A DNA stretch of 64,000 nucleotides from Nocardiopsis sp. FIRDI 009 (GTDB lineage Bacteria > Actinomycetota > Actinomycetes > Streptosporangiales > Streptosporangiaceae): assembly GCF_003386285.1 (NCBI RefSeq), contig NZ_QPNC01000016.1, forward strand, positions 1 to 64,000. Direction: 5' to 3'. The notes under the pieces are model-generated. The model ran no database searches. It was not told where the DNA came from and worked only from the letters and a program-made list of their open reading frames with translations. Position numbers and translations under genes: made by a program. Below, piece after piece: positions 35,143 to 43,885 of the stretch. Numbering within the stretch: the stretch's first letter is position 1; each line of letters begins with the position of its first letter.

Positions 35143-35610
35143 ATGCGCGATTATAGCGCTGCCTTCTTCGCCCTGCTCGCGGCGTACGTGAAGGCGCTGT
35201 TCACCCCCGCACGCGGTCGCCACTCGGCCGCCGCCCGCCGTCGCCGCTCCACCCGGGTCCGCCGCTACGCGCCGCTCCCCGCCCCGGCCGAGGCCGGTAC
35301 GCCGCCGACCCCGAAGCCCGCTCCCGTGCCTGTTCCCGCGCCGCGTCTGGCGCCGCCGCGCGAGAGCGTCCCCGCCGACGAGATCGCCCTCGTCCGCCCC
35401 TACTACGTGTCCCACGAGCGCGACCTCGACCGGGTCCAGGCCGAGGCGACCGCCCGTCTGCACGCCTGGATGCCGAAGCAGCCCCCGCCTCCGGGGGACC
35501 TGCTCGCCGCCCCCGTGGAGCCCCGGCCCGGCGAGTTCGACGAACTCGCCGCGCTGGTCCGCACCTGGAACGACCAGCGGGCCCGGCGGTGTGGGGCGGT
35601 GGCGGCGTGA
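35143..35610 (+). CDS. basic VRPYY-HER protein, paralogue of the 12.9-kb protein
   Basis: 155 residues. Hydrophobic N-terminal segment (MRDYSAAFFALLAAYVKALF), Arg-rich linker, RVRRYAPLP, a Pro-rich stretch, then VRPYYVSHERDLDRVQAEA and a longer C-terminal part than its paralogue at 12940-13248. The N-terminus could be an amphipathic membrane-binding helix. Function unknown. It is translationally coupled (GTGA) to a RsbW-like ATPase, which suggests the two act together. Confidence 0.7.
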   Translation: MRDYSAAFFALLAAYVKALFTPARGRHSAAARRRRSTRVRRYAPLPAPAEAGTPPTPKPAPVPVPAPRLAPPRESVPADEIALVRPYYVSHERDLDRVQAEATARLHAWMPKQPPPPGDLLAAPVEPRPGEFDELAALVRTWNDQRARRCGAVAA

Positions 35611-36050
35611 GCACCCTGGACATCATCCTGCCCGGCCTCTGGTGGCCCTACCGTGGCTACGCCGGTGACCTGTCCGAACTCGCCAGGGTCCGTGCCGACC
35701 TCGGCCGTGACCTGGTCGGGTTCGACCCGGACCTGGTGGACACCGTCCAGCTCGTGGTCAGCGAGCTCGTGGCGAACGCGGCCAAGTACGCCCGCCCGGG
35801 CGGCGAGGTCGTCCGCACGATGTGCCTGACCGACCCGCGCACGCTGCGCGTGACGGTCAGCGATCCCGGCGGGCCCAACAGCCCCCGCATTCCCACGGAG
35901 CGCACCGCCGACGAGTGGGACCTCGCCGAGGGGCAGCGCGGCCTGCTCCTGGTGGAGAGGCTGGCCGCCGACTGGGGCTGCCACGCCTTCCCGGAGTGGT
36001 CGGGGTACTTCACCCAGGTCTGGGCCGCCTTCGACGTCGGTTCCGGCTGA
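35607..36050 (+). CDS. RsbW-like ATP-binding protein (anti-sigma factor kinase family)
   Basis: 147 residues from GTG 35607. HATPase motifs: N-box ELVANAAKYARPGG, G1 DPGGPNSPRIP and G2 GQRGLLLVERLAADWG. Such proteins bind ATP and either inhibit sigma factors or phosphorylate anti-anti-sigma partners; in streptomycetes many are paired with small proteins of unknown role. No sigma factor is adjacent. Coupled to the VRPYY-HER protein. Confidence 0.88.
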   Translation: MSTLDIILPGLWWPYRGYAGDLSELARVRADLGRDLVGFDPDLVDTVQLVVSELVANAAKYARPGGEVVRTMCLTDPRTLRVTVSDPGGPNSPRIPTERTADEWDLAEGQRGLLLVERLAADWGCHAFPEWSGYFTQVWAAFDVGSG

Positions 36051-36215
36051 GTGGGACACACCGGTGCCCCGTGAACGGCTCCGTCCACGGGGCACCAGGG
36101 GCGGCAGACGAGAGAACTCAGGTCACCCCGGGTGAATTCGGCGGGACGATTGGGGAGGACGGCAAAGGCTTCAGCCTCTACCCTGACGGTGCGAGCCGAT
36201 GGGAAGGGCGGAGCT

Positions 36216-37349
36216 ATGCCCCACGGTAAACCAGTGGCCACAGGGGTGGCCGTGGCTATACGGGAGCTACGCGGACACCTGGGCTGGTCTCAAAGTCGGT
36301 TGGCGGACGAGGTGTGCCGGGTGAGCGGCCGGGACACCGTCACCCGCGAAACCGTCTCCCGCTGGGAGAACGGCAAACGCACCCCGACCCGCTACCACCT
36401 GCGCCACCTCGCCGCAGCCCTACAGGTGCCCCTCGAAGCCTTGGAGACCGACCCTGTGGATCGTCGTGCTTTCCTCACATCCATAGCCGGTACCGCCGTT
36501 GCGCCCCTCGTCGCGTCCGACCTGGTCGAACGCGGCTTTGAAGCGGCCCTGACCGGGCGTGGCCCCGACTGGGACGCCTTGGTGGACTCCTACGGTCGCG
36601 ACTATATGACCGCTGGGGCCGCGCAGATCCAACAGCGGTTGGCCGGGGACTTGGTCGTGTTGCAACGGCAGTTGGACACCCCCCACGCGTGGGCGACCGC
36701 GTCCCGTCTGGCGACCCTGTTCGCCAAGACGTTCCCCGGCTCCGACGGGGTCAAGGCCGTTTCGTGGTATCTGCGCGCCGCCGAGTTCGCCGACCGTGCC
36801 GACGATCGCGAGGCCCGCGTGTGGGTGCGCGGCCGTGCCGCTATCGCCCTCGGGTATGAGGGGGCCGCCCTGGACGACGCCGAACGGTTCGCCGACCAGG
36901 CCCTGGCCATCGACGATCGCCCGACCCTGGGCCGACTCAACGCCATCATGGGCAAAGCCCACGTGTCAGCGATCCGAGGGGACGCCGACACCGCCCGCGA
37001 GTTGGCCGAGGAGGGTCGCCGCACGTTCGACGCGGCCGCTTCCGACGACTCCGAGGCATCCGATTACGCCGTTCCCTACTGGCGGATGAATGTGTTCCTG
37101 TCCCTCCTGTCGGCGCGGTTGGGAGACGAACGCGACGCCTTGGTCGCCCAGGAGGAGGCGTCTCGGCACCTACCGCCGACTCTGCCCCGGTTCCGCACCC
37201 ACCTGGACATGCATCGGGGGTTGATGCTCGTGCGCGCCGGAGACCGGCGCGGAGGTGTGGCCCACGCTCACGCCGCGTTGAACCAGCTCCCACCGGAAAA
37301 GCATTCGCTGACGTTGCGGATGTTGATGGACGAGATAGAAGCCCGGTAA
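36216..37349 (+). CDS. XRE-family regulator with TPR-like sensor domain
   Basis: 377 residues from ATG 36216 (AAGGGCGGAG upstream). HTH in the first 70 residues (LGWSQSRLADEVCRVSG...VTRETVSRWENGKRTPTRYH), then DRRAFLTSIAGTAVAPL, a twin-Arg-like linker common in actinobacterial XRE-TPR proteins, then helical repeats to the end. It probably senses a peptide or partner protein and controls the small genes that follow. Confidence 0.87.
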   Translation: MPHGKPVATGVAVAIRELRGHLGWSQSRLADEVCRVSGRDTVTRETVSRWENGKRTPTRYHLRHLAAALQVPLEALETDPVDRRAFLTSIAGTAVAPLVASDLVERGFEAALTGRGPDWDALVDSYGRDYMTAGAAQIQQRLAGDLVVLQRQLDTPHAWATASRLATLFAKTFPGSDGVKAVSWYLRAAEFADRADDREARVWVRGRAAIALGYEGAALDDAERFADQALAIDDRPTLGRLNAIMGKAHVSAIRGDADTARELAEEGRRTFDAAASDDSEASDYAVPYWRMNVFLSLLSARLGDERDALVAQEEASRHLPPTLPRFRTHLDMHRGLMLVRAGDRRGGVAHAHAALNQLPPEKHSLTLRMLMDEIEAR

Positions 37350-37440
37350 CCACCCAGAAGTCGGGTTTGTGGGGTGGTCGCGCGCGTGGCCACCCTCGCG
37401 GCCACTCCCCGTCGCCCACCAGTCGGGTGATGGTGGTCAC

Positions 37441-37671
37441 ATGGACAGCTCAACCGCCGCTACCTCGACACGGCCCACGCTCCCGGGCCAGCCCATCCCG
37501 TCCGCCCAGCTTCGTCCCAGCGACATCGTCGTCATGCCCGACGGTCGGATCCGAGCCGTCACGGCGCTTCGTCGCACCCAACCTGGCACCATCCACGTTC
37601 GCTTGGGCGGCACCTGGTACGCCTACCAGGCTGACCAGACGCTCACCGTAGCCGACCGGGGGCGACGGTGA
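37441..37671 (+). CDS. small hypothetical protein (76 aa)
   Basis: ATG 37441, with a GGTGATGGTGG stretch upstream. The N-terminus is Ser/Thr/Pro-rich; the rest (RPSDIVVMPDGRIRAVTALR, VRLGGTWYAYQADQTLTV) looks like a small beta-barrel or SH3-like fold. No family recognised. Its stop overlaps the next start (GTGA). Confidence 0.6.
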   Translation: MDSSTAATSTRPTLPGQPIPSAQLRPSDIVVMPDGRIRAVTALRRTQPGTIHVRLGGTWYAYQADQTLTVADRGRR

Positions 37672-37868
37672 CAGATCGGAACGTTCCCCTCGCCGCACTC
37701 GCTGAGATTCATACGGAGTGGGACATCCAAGGGCTTCCCGATGGCGCGTGCCTCGCGGTGCACCGGGGCGACCGGGGCACCGTCATCCGCGCCGACAGCG
37801 CCGAAGTTCTGGGCACCAGGCTCTGGACCTGGCAGGCTCGCCGATCCCTGGACACTCCGACCCCCTGA
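37668..37868 (+). CDS. small hypothetical protein (66 aa), paralogue of the 39.3-kb gene
   Basis: GTG 37668 overlaps the upstream stop. The sequence IHTEWDIQGLPDG, then AVHRGDRGTVIRADSAEVLG, matches RAHPGWRIQRAYDGG and AVHGPDADDVVRADTLEVLG in the protein at 39302-39523, so they are paralogues. Family function unknown; it recurs beside XRE and DUF397 genes. Confidence 0.65.
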   Translation: MTDRNVPLAALAEIHTEWDIQGLPDGACLAVHRGDRGTVIRADSAEVLGTRLWTWQARRSLDTPTP

Positions 37869-37881
37869 GGAGGGAAAACCC

Positions 37882-38076
37882 ATGACCCCCGAGTTCCGTC
37901 CCTCCAGCATGTGCCAGTACAACCGGCGCAACTACTGCGTTGAGGTGGCCACCAACCTGACAGGCAAGGTGCTCGTCCGTAACTCGTCCACCGGAAACAC
38001 CGTGGAGTTCGACGACGAGGAGTGGACCACCTTCCTGGACGGCGCGAAGAAGGGCGAGTTCGACGTCAAGCGATGA
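37882..38076 (+). CDS. DUF397-family protein (64 aa)
   Basis: 64 residues from ATG 37882 with a GAGGAGGG ribosome site. The DUF397 pattern is present: YCVEVATNL, VLVRNSS, then FDDEEWTTFLDGAKKGEFD. DUF397 proteins are small partners of XRE-DUF5753 regulators in streptomycetes (for example BldB- and WhiJ-like systems). A second DUF397 gene lies 0.2 kb away on the other strand. Confidence 0.8.
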   Translation: MTPEFRPSSMCQYNRRNYCVEVATNLTGKVLVRNSSTGNTVEFDDEEWTTFLDGAKKGEFDVKR

Positions 38077-38251
38077 GGACACCTGTCCGGAGTGTTCGGG
38101 ACCGGCCGTGGCCGATCCCGAACACCGGGACATGGTTCTGTGCGCGCAGTGCGGCCAGGTGAAGCGAAGGACACCGACCTGCCAGGGGTTCCGCAACCTG
38201 TGGAACGTGACGCGGCGGGGCGATGCCTGGCACTATCGGCACTGGCGCTGA
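38073..38251 (+). pseudogene. small zinc-ribbon gene with a shifted start
   Basis: An ATG overlaps the DUF397 stop (ATGA), but its frame ends after 28 codons. One base later, a different frame from 38075 reads EDTCPECSGPAVADPEHRDM followed by LCAQCGQVK, a CxxC...CxxC zinc-ribbon pattern, and remains open to TGA 38249-38251. That frame has no upstream start; the first is GTG 38108, which omits the first CxxC. A 1-nt deletion just after the ATG is the simplest explanation, or the protein starts at GTG 38108 without a complete ribbon. Confidence 0.5.
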
Positions 38252-38286
38252 CTCACACCACCGCCCTCGGCCACCGGTCGGGGCTG

Positions 38287-38454
38287 TCAGCGGGTGACGC
38301 TGGCGATCAGCGTGACCCACTGGTCGGTGTCGAAGGCCAGGGAGCCGTGTTCGCGGTGCTTGGTGTCGCGCACCTCCGCGCCGTTCTCGTGCTCGCGCAC
38401 CTCTACACACTCAGACCCGCTCGGGCTGTAGCTCGATTTGTGCCAGTCGTTCAC
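38287..38454 (-). CDS. DUF397-family protein (55 aa)
   Basis: 55 residues from GTG 38454, in a GTGA overlap with the XRE gene. Canonical DUF397: MNDWHKSSYSPSGSECVEV, VRDTKH, LAFDTDQWVTLIASV. As in streptomycetes, it directly follows an XRE-DUF5753 gene; the pair forms a regulatory unit of the WhiJ/BldB kind. Confidence 0.9.
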   Translation of the reverse strand: MNDWHKSSYSPSGSECVEVREHENGAEVRDTKHREHGSLAFDTDQWVTLIASVTR

Positions 38455-39224
38455 GCCATCATCTCCTTCATCTTCACCACGGATTCGCGGGGCGGTAGAG
38501 CGGAACCCAGCACCCGTGTGAACCGGGTGGTCATCCGTTCCACTCCCGTGGGGTCGGAGTGGATGACGACACCTCGGTTGTGCTCGCTGGCCGTGACCAC
38601 CCGCCCATCACGAAGGCGGAAGACGGACATCGGTGAGACCAGGCCGATCACGGTTCGGTCAGGGATCAGGTGAGCCTCCACCCGGCCGCCACTGATCATC
38701 TTCAACAGGTGCTCCACTTGGTCCCGACGAACATCGTCGGGCAGGCAGGCCAGTGCCCCCAGCGGGAACACCGCTGTCACCCACGGCGACCCATTCTTGG
38801 CGAGCGCATCGTACCTTCCGCTACGTGTGGATACCTCACGTTTGATCTCCACCTCCGTTTCCGGGAAGCGGCCTTCTCTCAGCATGAGCGCCATGTACGA
38901 CGGGCACTGGAGCAAGCCGGGTATCACCCAGGGGGAACCGAGTTCGATGGTGTGGGACCCCTGCTCCAGTTCCGGGATGGAGTCCTCCCACGGCTTCAAC
39001 AAAGACCCCGTCATCGCTACCTGCCACAGGTGCACCAGGTGATTCCGGGTCCCCAACACCTCATCCAGCCGTGCGACGTTGTCCCAACTGGGGAGGTGTT
39101 TTCCCTGCTCCCATTTGGTGATCAGGCCAGGAGAGCACGGGATTCTTCGGGCCAACTGAGCCTTGCTGAGGCCCGCGTTGTTGCGTGCGATCGTGAGCGC
39201 TGTGCAAAAGTCGTTGCCCTCCAT
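38451..39224 (-). CDS. XRE-family regulator with DUF5753 domain
   Basis: 257 residues from ATG 39224. HTH about 8-60 (AGLSKAQLARRIPCSPGLITKWEQGKHLPS), then DUF5753: LGSPWVIPGLLQCPSYMALML, and late motifs GVVIHSDPTG and RFTRVLGSALPPRESV. The domain is thought to sense a ligand or partner protein; members control differentiation and secondary metabolism. It is coupled to DUF397 and divergent from 39302. An ATG at 39260 would add 12 residues. Confidence 0.9.
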   Translation of the reverse strand: MEGNDFCTALTIARNNAGLSKAQLARRIPCSPGLITKWEQGKHLPSWDNVARLDEVLGTRNHLVHLWQVAMTGSLLKPWEDSIPELEQGSHTIELGSPWVIPGLLQCPSYMALMLREGRFPETEVEIKREVSTRSGRYDALAKNGSPWVTAVFPLGALACLPDDVRRDQVEHLLKMISGGRVEAHLIPDRTVIGLVSPMSVFRLRDGRVVTASEHNRGVVIHSDPTGVERMTTRFTRVLGSALPPRESVVKMKEMMA

Positions 39225-39301
39225 GTCACGGACTTTACGAAGCTTGCACGAGCGGGTCATTGAGTCGCGACACACCGTTACCGAGGTGTGAGCTGGGCTA
39301 C

Positions 39302-39523
39302 ATGACGAAGCCCAGCACCCCCGAACAGGCCGCCCTCACCGACATCCGACGTGCGCATCCCGGCTGGAGAATCCAGCGGGCCTACGACGGCGGCCCCGCC
39401 TGGATCGCCGTGCACGGACCCGACGCCGACGACGTCGTCCGTGCCGACACCCTCGAAGTCCTGGGCGTGCGCCTGCACCTGACCCGGTACGTGCCCCGCC
39501 CCAGGTCGGAGGCGACGCCATGA
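39302..39523 (+). CDS. small hypothetical protein (73 aa), paralogue of the 37.7-kb gene
   Basis: 73 residues from ATG 39302. It shares the HPxWxI...DGG...AVHG...VVRADTLEVLG pattern with 37668-37868. Soluble, no signal peptide. It starts a four-gene coupled run that leads to the methyltransferase. Confidence 0.65.
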   Translation: MTKPSTPEQAALTDIRRAHPGWRIQRAYDGGPAWIAVHGPDADDVVRADTLEVLGVRLHLTRYVPRPRSEATP

Positions 39524-39726
39524 CCCGCCACGCGGTCGCCTACATCGGAAACTCCCGCTGGCTCGTGGACGGCCGGGAGGGCGACTGGGACCAGTGCCAC
39601 CGCTACCTCACCCGGATCTGCGAACTGCGGCACTCCACGACCAACGAAGCCCTCGCGAACGCCCTGCGGATGGACCGCGCCCGCTGGGCGGACGTCGCCA
39701 ACGAACACGATCACGAATCCCGGTAG
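39520..39726 (+). CDS. small hypothetical protein (68 aa)
   Basis: ATG 39520 overlaps the upstream stop (ATGA). The protein starts MTRHAVAYIGNSRWLVDGRE and continues with a likely helical part (QCHRYLTRICELRH, TTNEALANALRMDRARW). No family recognised. Confidence 0.6.
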   Translation: MTRHAVAYIGNSRWLVDGREGDWDQCHRYLTRICELRHSTTNEALANALRMDRARWADVANEHDHESR

Positions 39727-39739
39727 AGGAGAGGACCTC

Positions 39740-39871
39740 ATGGCCAAGTGCGGATCCTGCGACGGCAAGGGAAGCTTCATCATCCAGAGCGATGGCGAGA
39801 AGAAGGGGTGGGGTAAGGACAAGGAGATCGTGACTTGCTCCGACTGCAACGGGACCGGAGAGAAGAAGTGA
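39740..39871 (+). CDS. 43-residue DnaJ-type zinc-hairpin protein
   Basis: ATG 39740 with AGAGGAGAGGACC upstream. Two CxxCxGxG motifs, CGSCDGKG at the N-terminus and CSDCNGTG at the C-terminus, are separated by about 28 residues. This is the cysteine-repeat pattern of the DnaJ zinc-finger domain reduced to one zinc hairpin. The last codons overlap the methyltransferase start (GTGA), implying joint synthesis. Role unknown; a chaperone-like or adaptor role is a guess. Confidence 0.75.
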   Translation: MAKCGSCDGKGSFIIQSDGEKKGWGKDKEIVTCSDCNGTGEKK

Positions 39872-40959
39872 ACCTCAACGATCAGCACGACGCGCTCGTG
39901 GCCGATCTGGACACCCCCGAGGCGATCCGAGCGGCGTTCTCCGCCCATCCTCGGCATCGCTACATCCCCGAGCAGATCCTGGCCCAGCCGACACAGCCCC
40001 CTGTTGACGTGAATGCCGACCCCGAGACGTGGGCGAGCCTCGTCTACCAGTCCGACGCGGTGATCACGCAGGCCGATCCCACCGTCAAGGGTTGGGCCAC
40101 CTCATCATCGTCGGCACCCCAACTCATGGCGGACATGATTGACGCCGCGAGGATCAGGCCGGGTATGCGGGTGCTGGAGATCGGCACCGGCACGGGATGG
40201 AACGCTGCGATCCTGTCCACTCTGGTCGGCCCTGCGGGTTCGGTCACGAGCGTGGAGATCGACCCGGACGTGGCCTCCGCCGCCCGTGAACGCCTGGCCG
40301 GAACCAGGGCGCGGGTCATAACCGGCGCTGAAATCCCTGACACGGACGTCTATGACGCGCTCATCGCCACCTGCGCCGTATCGGAGGTGCCGGTGGACTG
40401 GCTCGACCGGGTCAAGCCCGAGGCGACCATCGTCGCCCCCTGGACTCCGGACCGCACCTCGAACAGCACGCCCGTCGTGGCCCTGCGCAAGTCCGGGTGG
40501 ACGTGCGCCCGTGGGCCGTTCGTTCGGGAAGCCTCGTTCATGAACAACCGCACCCAGCGCCCTGGCGACGTGCCTTTCCCCGGGATGGGGTGTGAGCCCG
40601 AGGAGGTGTCACGGTTCGTCGTCACCTCCGAGGAGCTCCTCGACTCCGACCTGATGACACCCCTGATGCTGATGCTGCCCGGGGTGCGCTTGGGCGTGGG
40701 TATTCGACCCTGGGAAGGCGGGCATGGCTGGATCGTCTACCTCGGGACCCCGGACGGGTCGTGGGCCTACCTCTGGCCGGACGGCACGGTGCACAGCGGG
40801 GGCCGGGAGAACCTGGTCGAACGGCTCGGGAAGGCGTACGAAACCCTCAGGAGTGTTGACGGGGTGGACGTGACGGCGTTCTCCCTGGAGGTCAGCCCGC
40901 CGAGCAGGGTGTGCCACGTGCGTTCGCCGTTCGGCGAGTGGGAGCATCGCGTGGCCTGA
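39868..40959 (+). CDS. protein-L-isoaspartate O-methyltransferase-like enzyme
   Basis: 363 residues from GTG 39868. The N-terminal half is PIMT-like: AFSAHPRHRYIPEQ, SAM motif I VLEIGTGTGWNAAIL, and VEIDPDVASAARERL. The C-terminal 140 residues form an added domain. It lacks an obvious partner peptide, but PIMT-like enzymes also modify RiPPs such as lanthidin and graspetides. Here it is coupled to a zinc-hairpin micro-protein, which may be its partner or substrate (inference). It may instead be a repair enzyme. Confidence 0.85.
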   Translation: MNLNDQHDALVADLDTPEAIRAAFSAHPRHRYIPEQILAQPTQPPVDVNADPETWASLVYQSDAVITQADPTVKGWATSSSSAPQLMADMIDAARIRPGMRVLEIGTGTGWNAAILSTLVGPAGSVTSVEIDPDVASAARERLAGTRARVITGAEIPDTDVYDALIATCAVSEVPVDWLDRVKPEATIVAPWTPDRTSNSTPVVALRKSGWTCARGPFVREASFMNNRTQRPGDVPFPGMGCEPEEVSRFVVTSEELLDSDLMTPLMLMLPGVRLGVGIRPWEGGHGWIVYLGTPDGSWAYLWPDGTVHSGGRENLVERLGKAYETLRSVDGVDVTAFSLEVSPPSRVCHVRSPFGEWEHRVA

Positions 40960-41041
40960 GGGTGACAGGCCCACCTCGTCGTCGGCGCCGCATCTGCCGA
41001 TATTCCTCCTCCGGTGCTACCGGTGAAACTACGGTGAGGAC

Positions 41042-41452
41042 ATGTCTGCTGAGCGGTCTCTCGAAGAGCACTTCGCCGAGTACGGCGAACCCACGGAGGA
41101 AGCGCAGGCCAGGGTCCGGGAGGCGATCCAGGCCACGGGCATCGGGAGTTCCGTCCCGATCGAGGACGCTCAGGCGCATCAGGCGGCGCTCGCCTACCTC
41201 GACGGCTTGGAAGAAGGTGGGTGGATGAGTAGCTACCGGAGTTGGCGGGGGAGCGGTCACCTGGAGCGGGCGATCGAAACAGGGGACGGGGCCGAGGTGT
41301 TCGAGGCCGGGGTGGCACGACTCCGGGCAGCGAACGTCCACCGGATCACGATCACCGGACTCCGGCGCGACGCGGCCGCCGTCTTCGACCAAGTGGCGCG
41401 CGGGGAAACCTTCGCGGTCACCGGGGACGACGGCCGAGCCGTTCCCCCGTGA
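41042..41452 (+). CDS. two-part protein with Phd-antitoxin-like C-terminus, possibly truncated
   Basis: 136 residues from ATG 41042 (GGTGAGGAC ribosome site). The last 40 residues, VHRITITGLRRDAAAVFDQVARGETFAVTGDDGRAV, resemble the start of a Phd/YefM antitoxin, but the sequence ends PP-stop just where such proteins continue. The N-terminal 100 residues are acidic and unrecognised. No toxin gene follows; the purL terminator is only 7 bp away, so it may be cut off at the island edge. Confidence 0.6.
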   Translation: MSAERSLEEHFAEYGEPTEEAQARVREAIQATGIGSSVPIEDAQAHQAALAYLDGLEEGGWMSSYRSWRGSGHLERAIETGDGAEVFEAGVARLRAANVHRITITGLRRDAAAVFDQVARGETFAVTGDDGRAVPP

Positions 41453-41458
41453 CACGGC

Positions 41459-41491
41459 GGAGCGGGGGAGCCCGGTGGGCGCCCCCGCTCC
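41459..41491. terminator. bidirectional hairpin terminator between the island and purL
   Basis: GGAGCGGGGG and CCCCCGCTCC form a 10-bp stem around a 13-nt loop between convergent genes ending at 41452 and 41507. Confidence 0.75.
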
Positions 41492-41506
41492 TCTCGTCTC
41501 CGGGTG

Positions 41507-43801
41507 CTACACGCCGTCCATCAGGGCGGGCAGCGTGGCCTCGTAGGCGGTGCGCAGGTCCGCCAGCGGCACCTCGACGGATCCGCCCGGGTGGGTGACC
41601 ACCAGGGCGTCGCCGCCCACCGCGCCGATCTCGGTGACGGGCACGCCGTGCTCTGAGGCCAGCGCGCGGAGCGCCTCGGTGTGCTCCGGGGCCACCGCGA
41701 CCACGGCGCGGGCGCCGGACTCGCTGAACAGGGCGGTGAACGCGTCGCCGTCCACGGTCACGCGCACGCCCCGGCCGCCGCGCAGCGCCGACTCGGCGAG
41801 CGCGACCCCCAGACCGCCGTCGGACAGGTCGTGGGCGGCACTCACCAGGCCGCGGTCGGCGGCGGTGGCCAGCACCTCGCCGAGTGCGGCCTCGGCGGCC
41901 AGATCCACCCGGGGCGGCAACCCGCCCAGGTGGCCGTGGACCACGTCGGCCCAGGCCGAACCGCCGAACTCCGCACGGGTCTCGCCCAGCAGGAACACCG
42001 TGGCGCCGTCGGTGTCGAAGGCCGACCGCAGGCGGTCGCGGACGTCGTCGATCACGCCGAGTACGCCGATCACGGGCGTGGGGTTGATCGCCACGTCGCC
42101 GGTCTGGTTGTAGAAGCTCACGTTGCCGCCGGTCACCGGGGTGCCCAGCTGCTGGCAGGCGTCCGCCAGGCCCCGCGTGGCCTCGGCGAACTGCCACATG
42201 ACCCCGGGGTCCTCCGGGGAGCCGAAGTTGAGGCAGTTGGTGACCGCCAGCGGGCGGGCGCCCGTGGCGGCGACGTTGCGGAAGGCCTCGGCGTAGGCCG
42301 CCTGGGTGCCTGCGTAGGGGTCCAGGCGGGTGTAGCGGCCGTTGCCGTCGGTGGACAGGGCCACGCCGCGGTGCGAGTCGTCGGACACGCGGATCATCCC
42401 GGCGTCGTGCGGGGCCGAGACGACCGTGTCACCGCGCACGTAGCTGTCGTACTGCTGGGTGACCCAGGTGGGGTCGCCCACCCCCGGAGCGCCCAGCACG
42501 CGGAGCAGCTGGTCGCGCAGCTCGGCGTCGTCGACCGGGCGGGGCAGCGCGGCGGCGTCGTCGGCCTGGAGCGCGTCCTGCTCGGCGGGACGGGCGTAGG
42601 GGCGCTGGTAGACCGGACCCTCGTCGGAGGCGGTCCGCGGCGGCATGTCCACGACGGTCTGACCGTGCCACGTCATCACCAGGCGGCCGCCGCGCTCGGC
42701 CTCCTCGGGGGTGACCTCGGTGACCTCGCCGATCTCCGTGGCGAGGATCTGCCACTTGGCGCAGATGGCGAGGAACTCGTCCATCTTGGCCGGTTCGACC
42801 ACCGCCATCATGCGCTCCTGCGACTCACTCATGAGGATCTCCTCGGGGGTGAGCCGGGGGTCGCGCAGCGGGACGCGGTCGAGCTGGATGTTCATGCCGC
42901 CGGTGCCGCCCGCGGCCAGCTCCGTGGTCGCGCAGGACACACCCGCCGCGCCCAGGTCCTGGATGCCCACGACCAGGTCGCGGGCGTACAGCTCCAGGCT
43001 GCACTCGATGAGCAGCTTCTCCATGAACGGGTCGCCGACCTGCACGCTGGGGCGCTTGGCGTGCGACTCGTCGTCGAAGCTGGCGCTGGCCAGGACGGAG
43101 GCGCCGCCGATCCCGTCCGGGCCGGTGGTGGAGCCGAACAGGACCACCTTGTTGCCCGGGCCGGGAGCCTGGGCGAGCTTGATGTCCTCGTGCCGCATCA
43201 CACCGACGCACAGGGCGTTGACCAGCGGGTTGGCGAGGTAGCCCGCGCCGAAGCCGATCTCGCCGCCGATGTTGGGCAGCCCCAGGCAGTTGCCGTAGAA
43301 GGAGATGCCCGAGACCACGCCGGGGAGCACGCGCTTGGTGTCGTCGGCGTCGGCGGGACCGAAGCGCAGCGCGTCCATCACGGCGACCGGACGGGCGCCC
43401 ATCGTGAGGATGTCGCGGACGATGCCGCCGACCCCGGTGGCCGCGCCCTGGTGCGGTTCCACGTAGGAGGGGTGGTTGTGCGACTCGATCTTGAACGTGA
43501 CGGCGCGTCCGTCGCCCACGTCCACGACACCGGCGTTCTCACCCATGCCGACCAGCAGGGCGTCGCTCTCGGGGGCCTTCTCCCCGAACTGGCGCAGGTG
43601 CACCTTGGAGGACTTGTAGGAGCAGTGCTCGCTCCACATGACCGAGTAGATCGCCAGCTCGGAGGAGGTGGGGCGGCGGCCCAGGATCTCGCGGACCCGC
43701 TCGTACTCGTCCTTGGCCATGCCCAGCTCGGCGTAGGGCTGGGGGGTGTCCGGGGTGTCGAGCGCCGTGGCGACGGTGTCGAGACCAGGTACTTCAGACA
43801 T
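41507..43801 (-). CDS. purL: phosphoribosylformylglycinamidine synthase subunit PurL
   Basis: 764 residues, the small-type PurL that works with PurQ and PurS to convert FGAR to FGAM in purine synthesis. Features: [10 protein letters not shown] near residue 54, [39 protein letters not shown] and the C-terminal [13 protein letters not shown] repeat of the ATP site. The glutamine amidotransferase is encoded separately as purQ upstream on the same strand. Confidence 0.97.
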   Translation of the reverse strand: MSEVPGLDTVATALDTPDTPQPYAELGMAKDEYERVREILGRRPTSSELAIYSVMWSEHCSYKSSKVHLRQFGEKAPESDALLVGMGENAGVVDVGDGRAVTFKIESHNHPSYVEPHQGAATGVGGIVRDILTMGARPVAVMDALRFGPADADDTKRVLPGVVSGISFYGNCLGLPNIGGEIGFGAGYLANPLVNALCVGVMRHEDIKLAQAPGPGNKVVLFGSTTGPDGIGGASVLASASFDDESHAKRPSVQVGDPFMEKLLIECSLELYARDLVVGIQDLGAAGVSCATTELAAGGTGGMNIQLDRVPLRDPRLTPEEILMSESQERMMAVVEPAKMDEFLAICAKWQILATEIGEVTEVTPEEAERGGRLVMTWHGQTVVDMPPRTASDEGPVYQRPYARPAEQDALQADDAAALPRPVDDAELRDQLLRVLGAPGVGDPTWVTQQYDSYVRGDTVVSAPHDAGMIRVSDDSHRGVALSTDGNGRYTRLDPYAGTQAAYAEAFRNVAATGARPLAVTNCLNFGSPEDPGVMWQFAEATRGLADACQQLGTPVTGGNVSFYNQTGDVAINPTPVIGVLGVIDDVRDRLRSAFDTDGATVFLLGETRAEFGGSAWADVVHGHLGGLPPRVDLAAEAALGEVLATAADRGLVSAAHDLSDGGLGVALAESALRGGRGVRVTVDGDAFTALFSESGARAVVAVAPEHTEALRALASEHGVPVTEIGAVGGDALVVTHPGGSVEVPLADLRTAYEATLPALMDGV

Positions 43802-43885
43802 GCGTGGTTCCGTTCGGGATGTGCGGGTGTGAGCCGGGCCGCGGCGTCCGCCGACCGGCGCGGAAGGTCGTGGTCAGGGCAGGAC

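Noticed and set aside
37441..40959. RiPP (lanthipeptide or graspetide) gene cluster
   Set aside because: A PIMT-like enzyme is present, but no ATP-grasp, LanM/LanB-type enzyme, transporter or clear precursor peptide was found.
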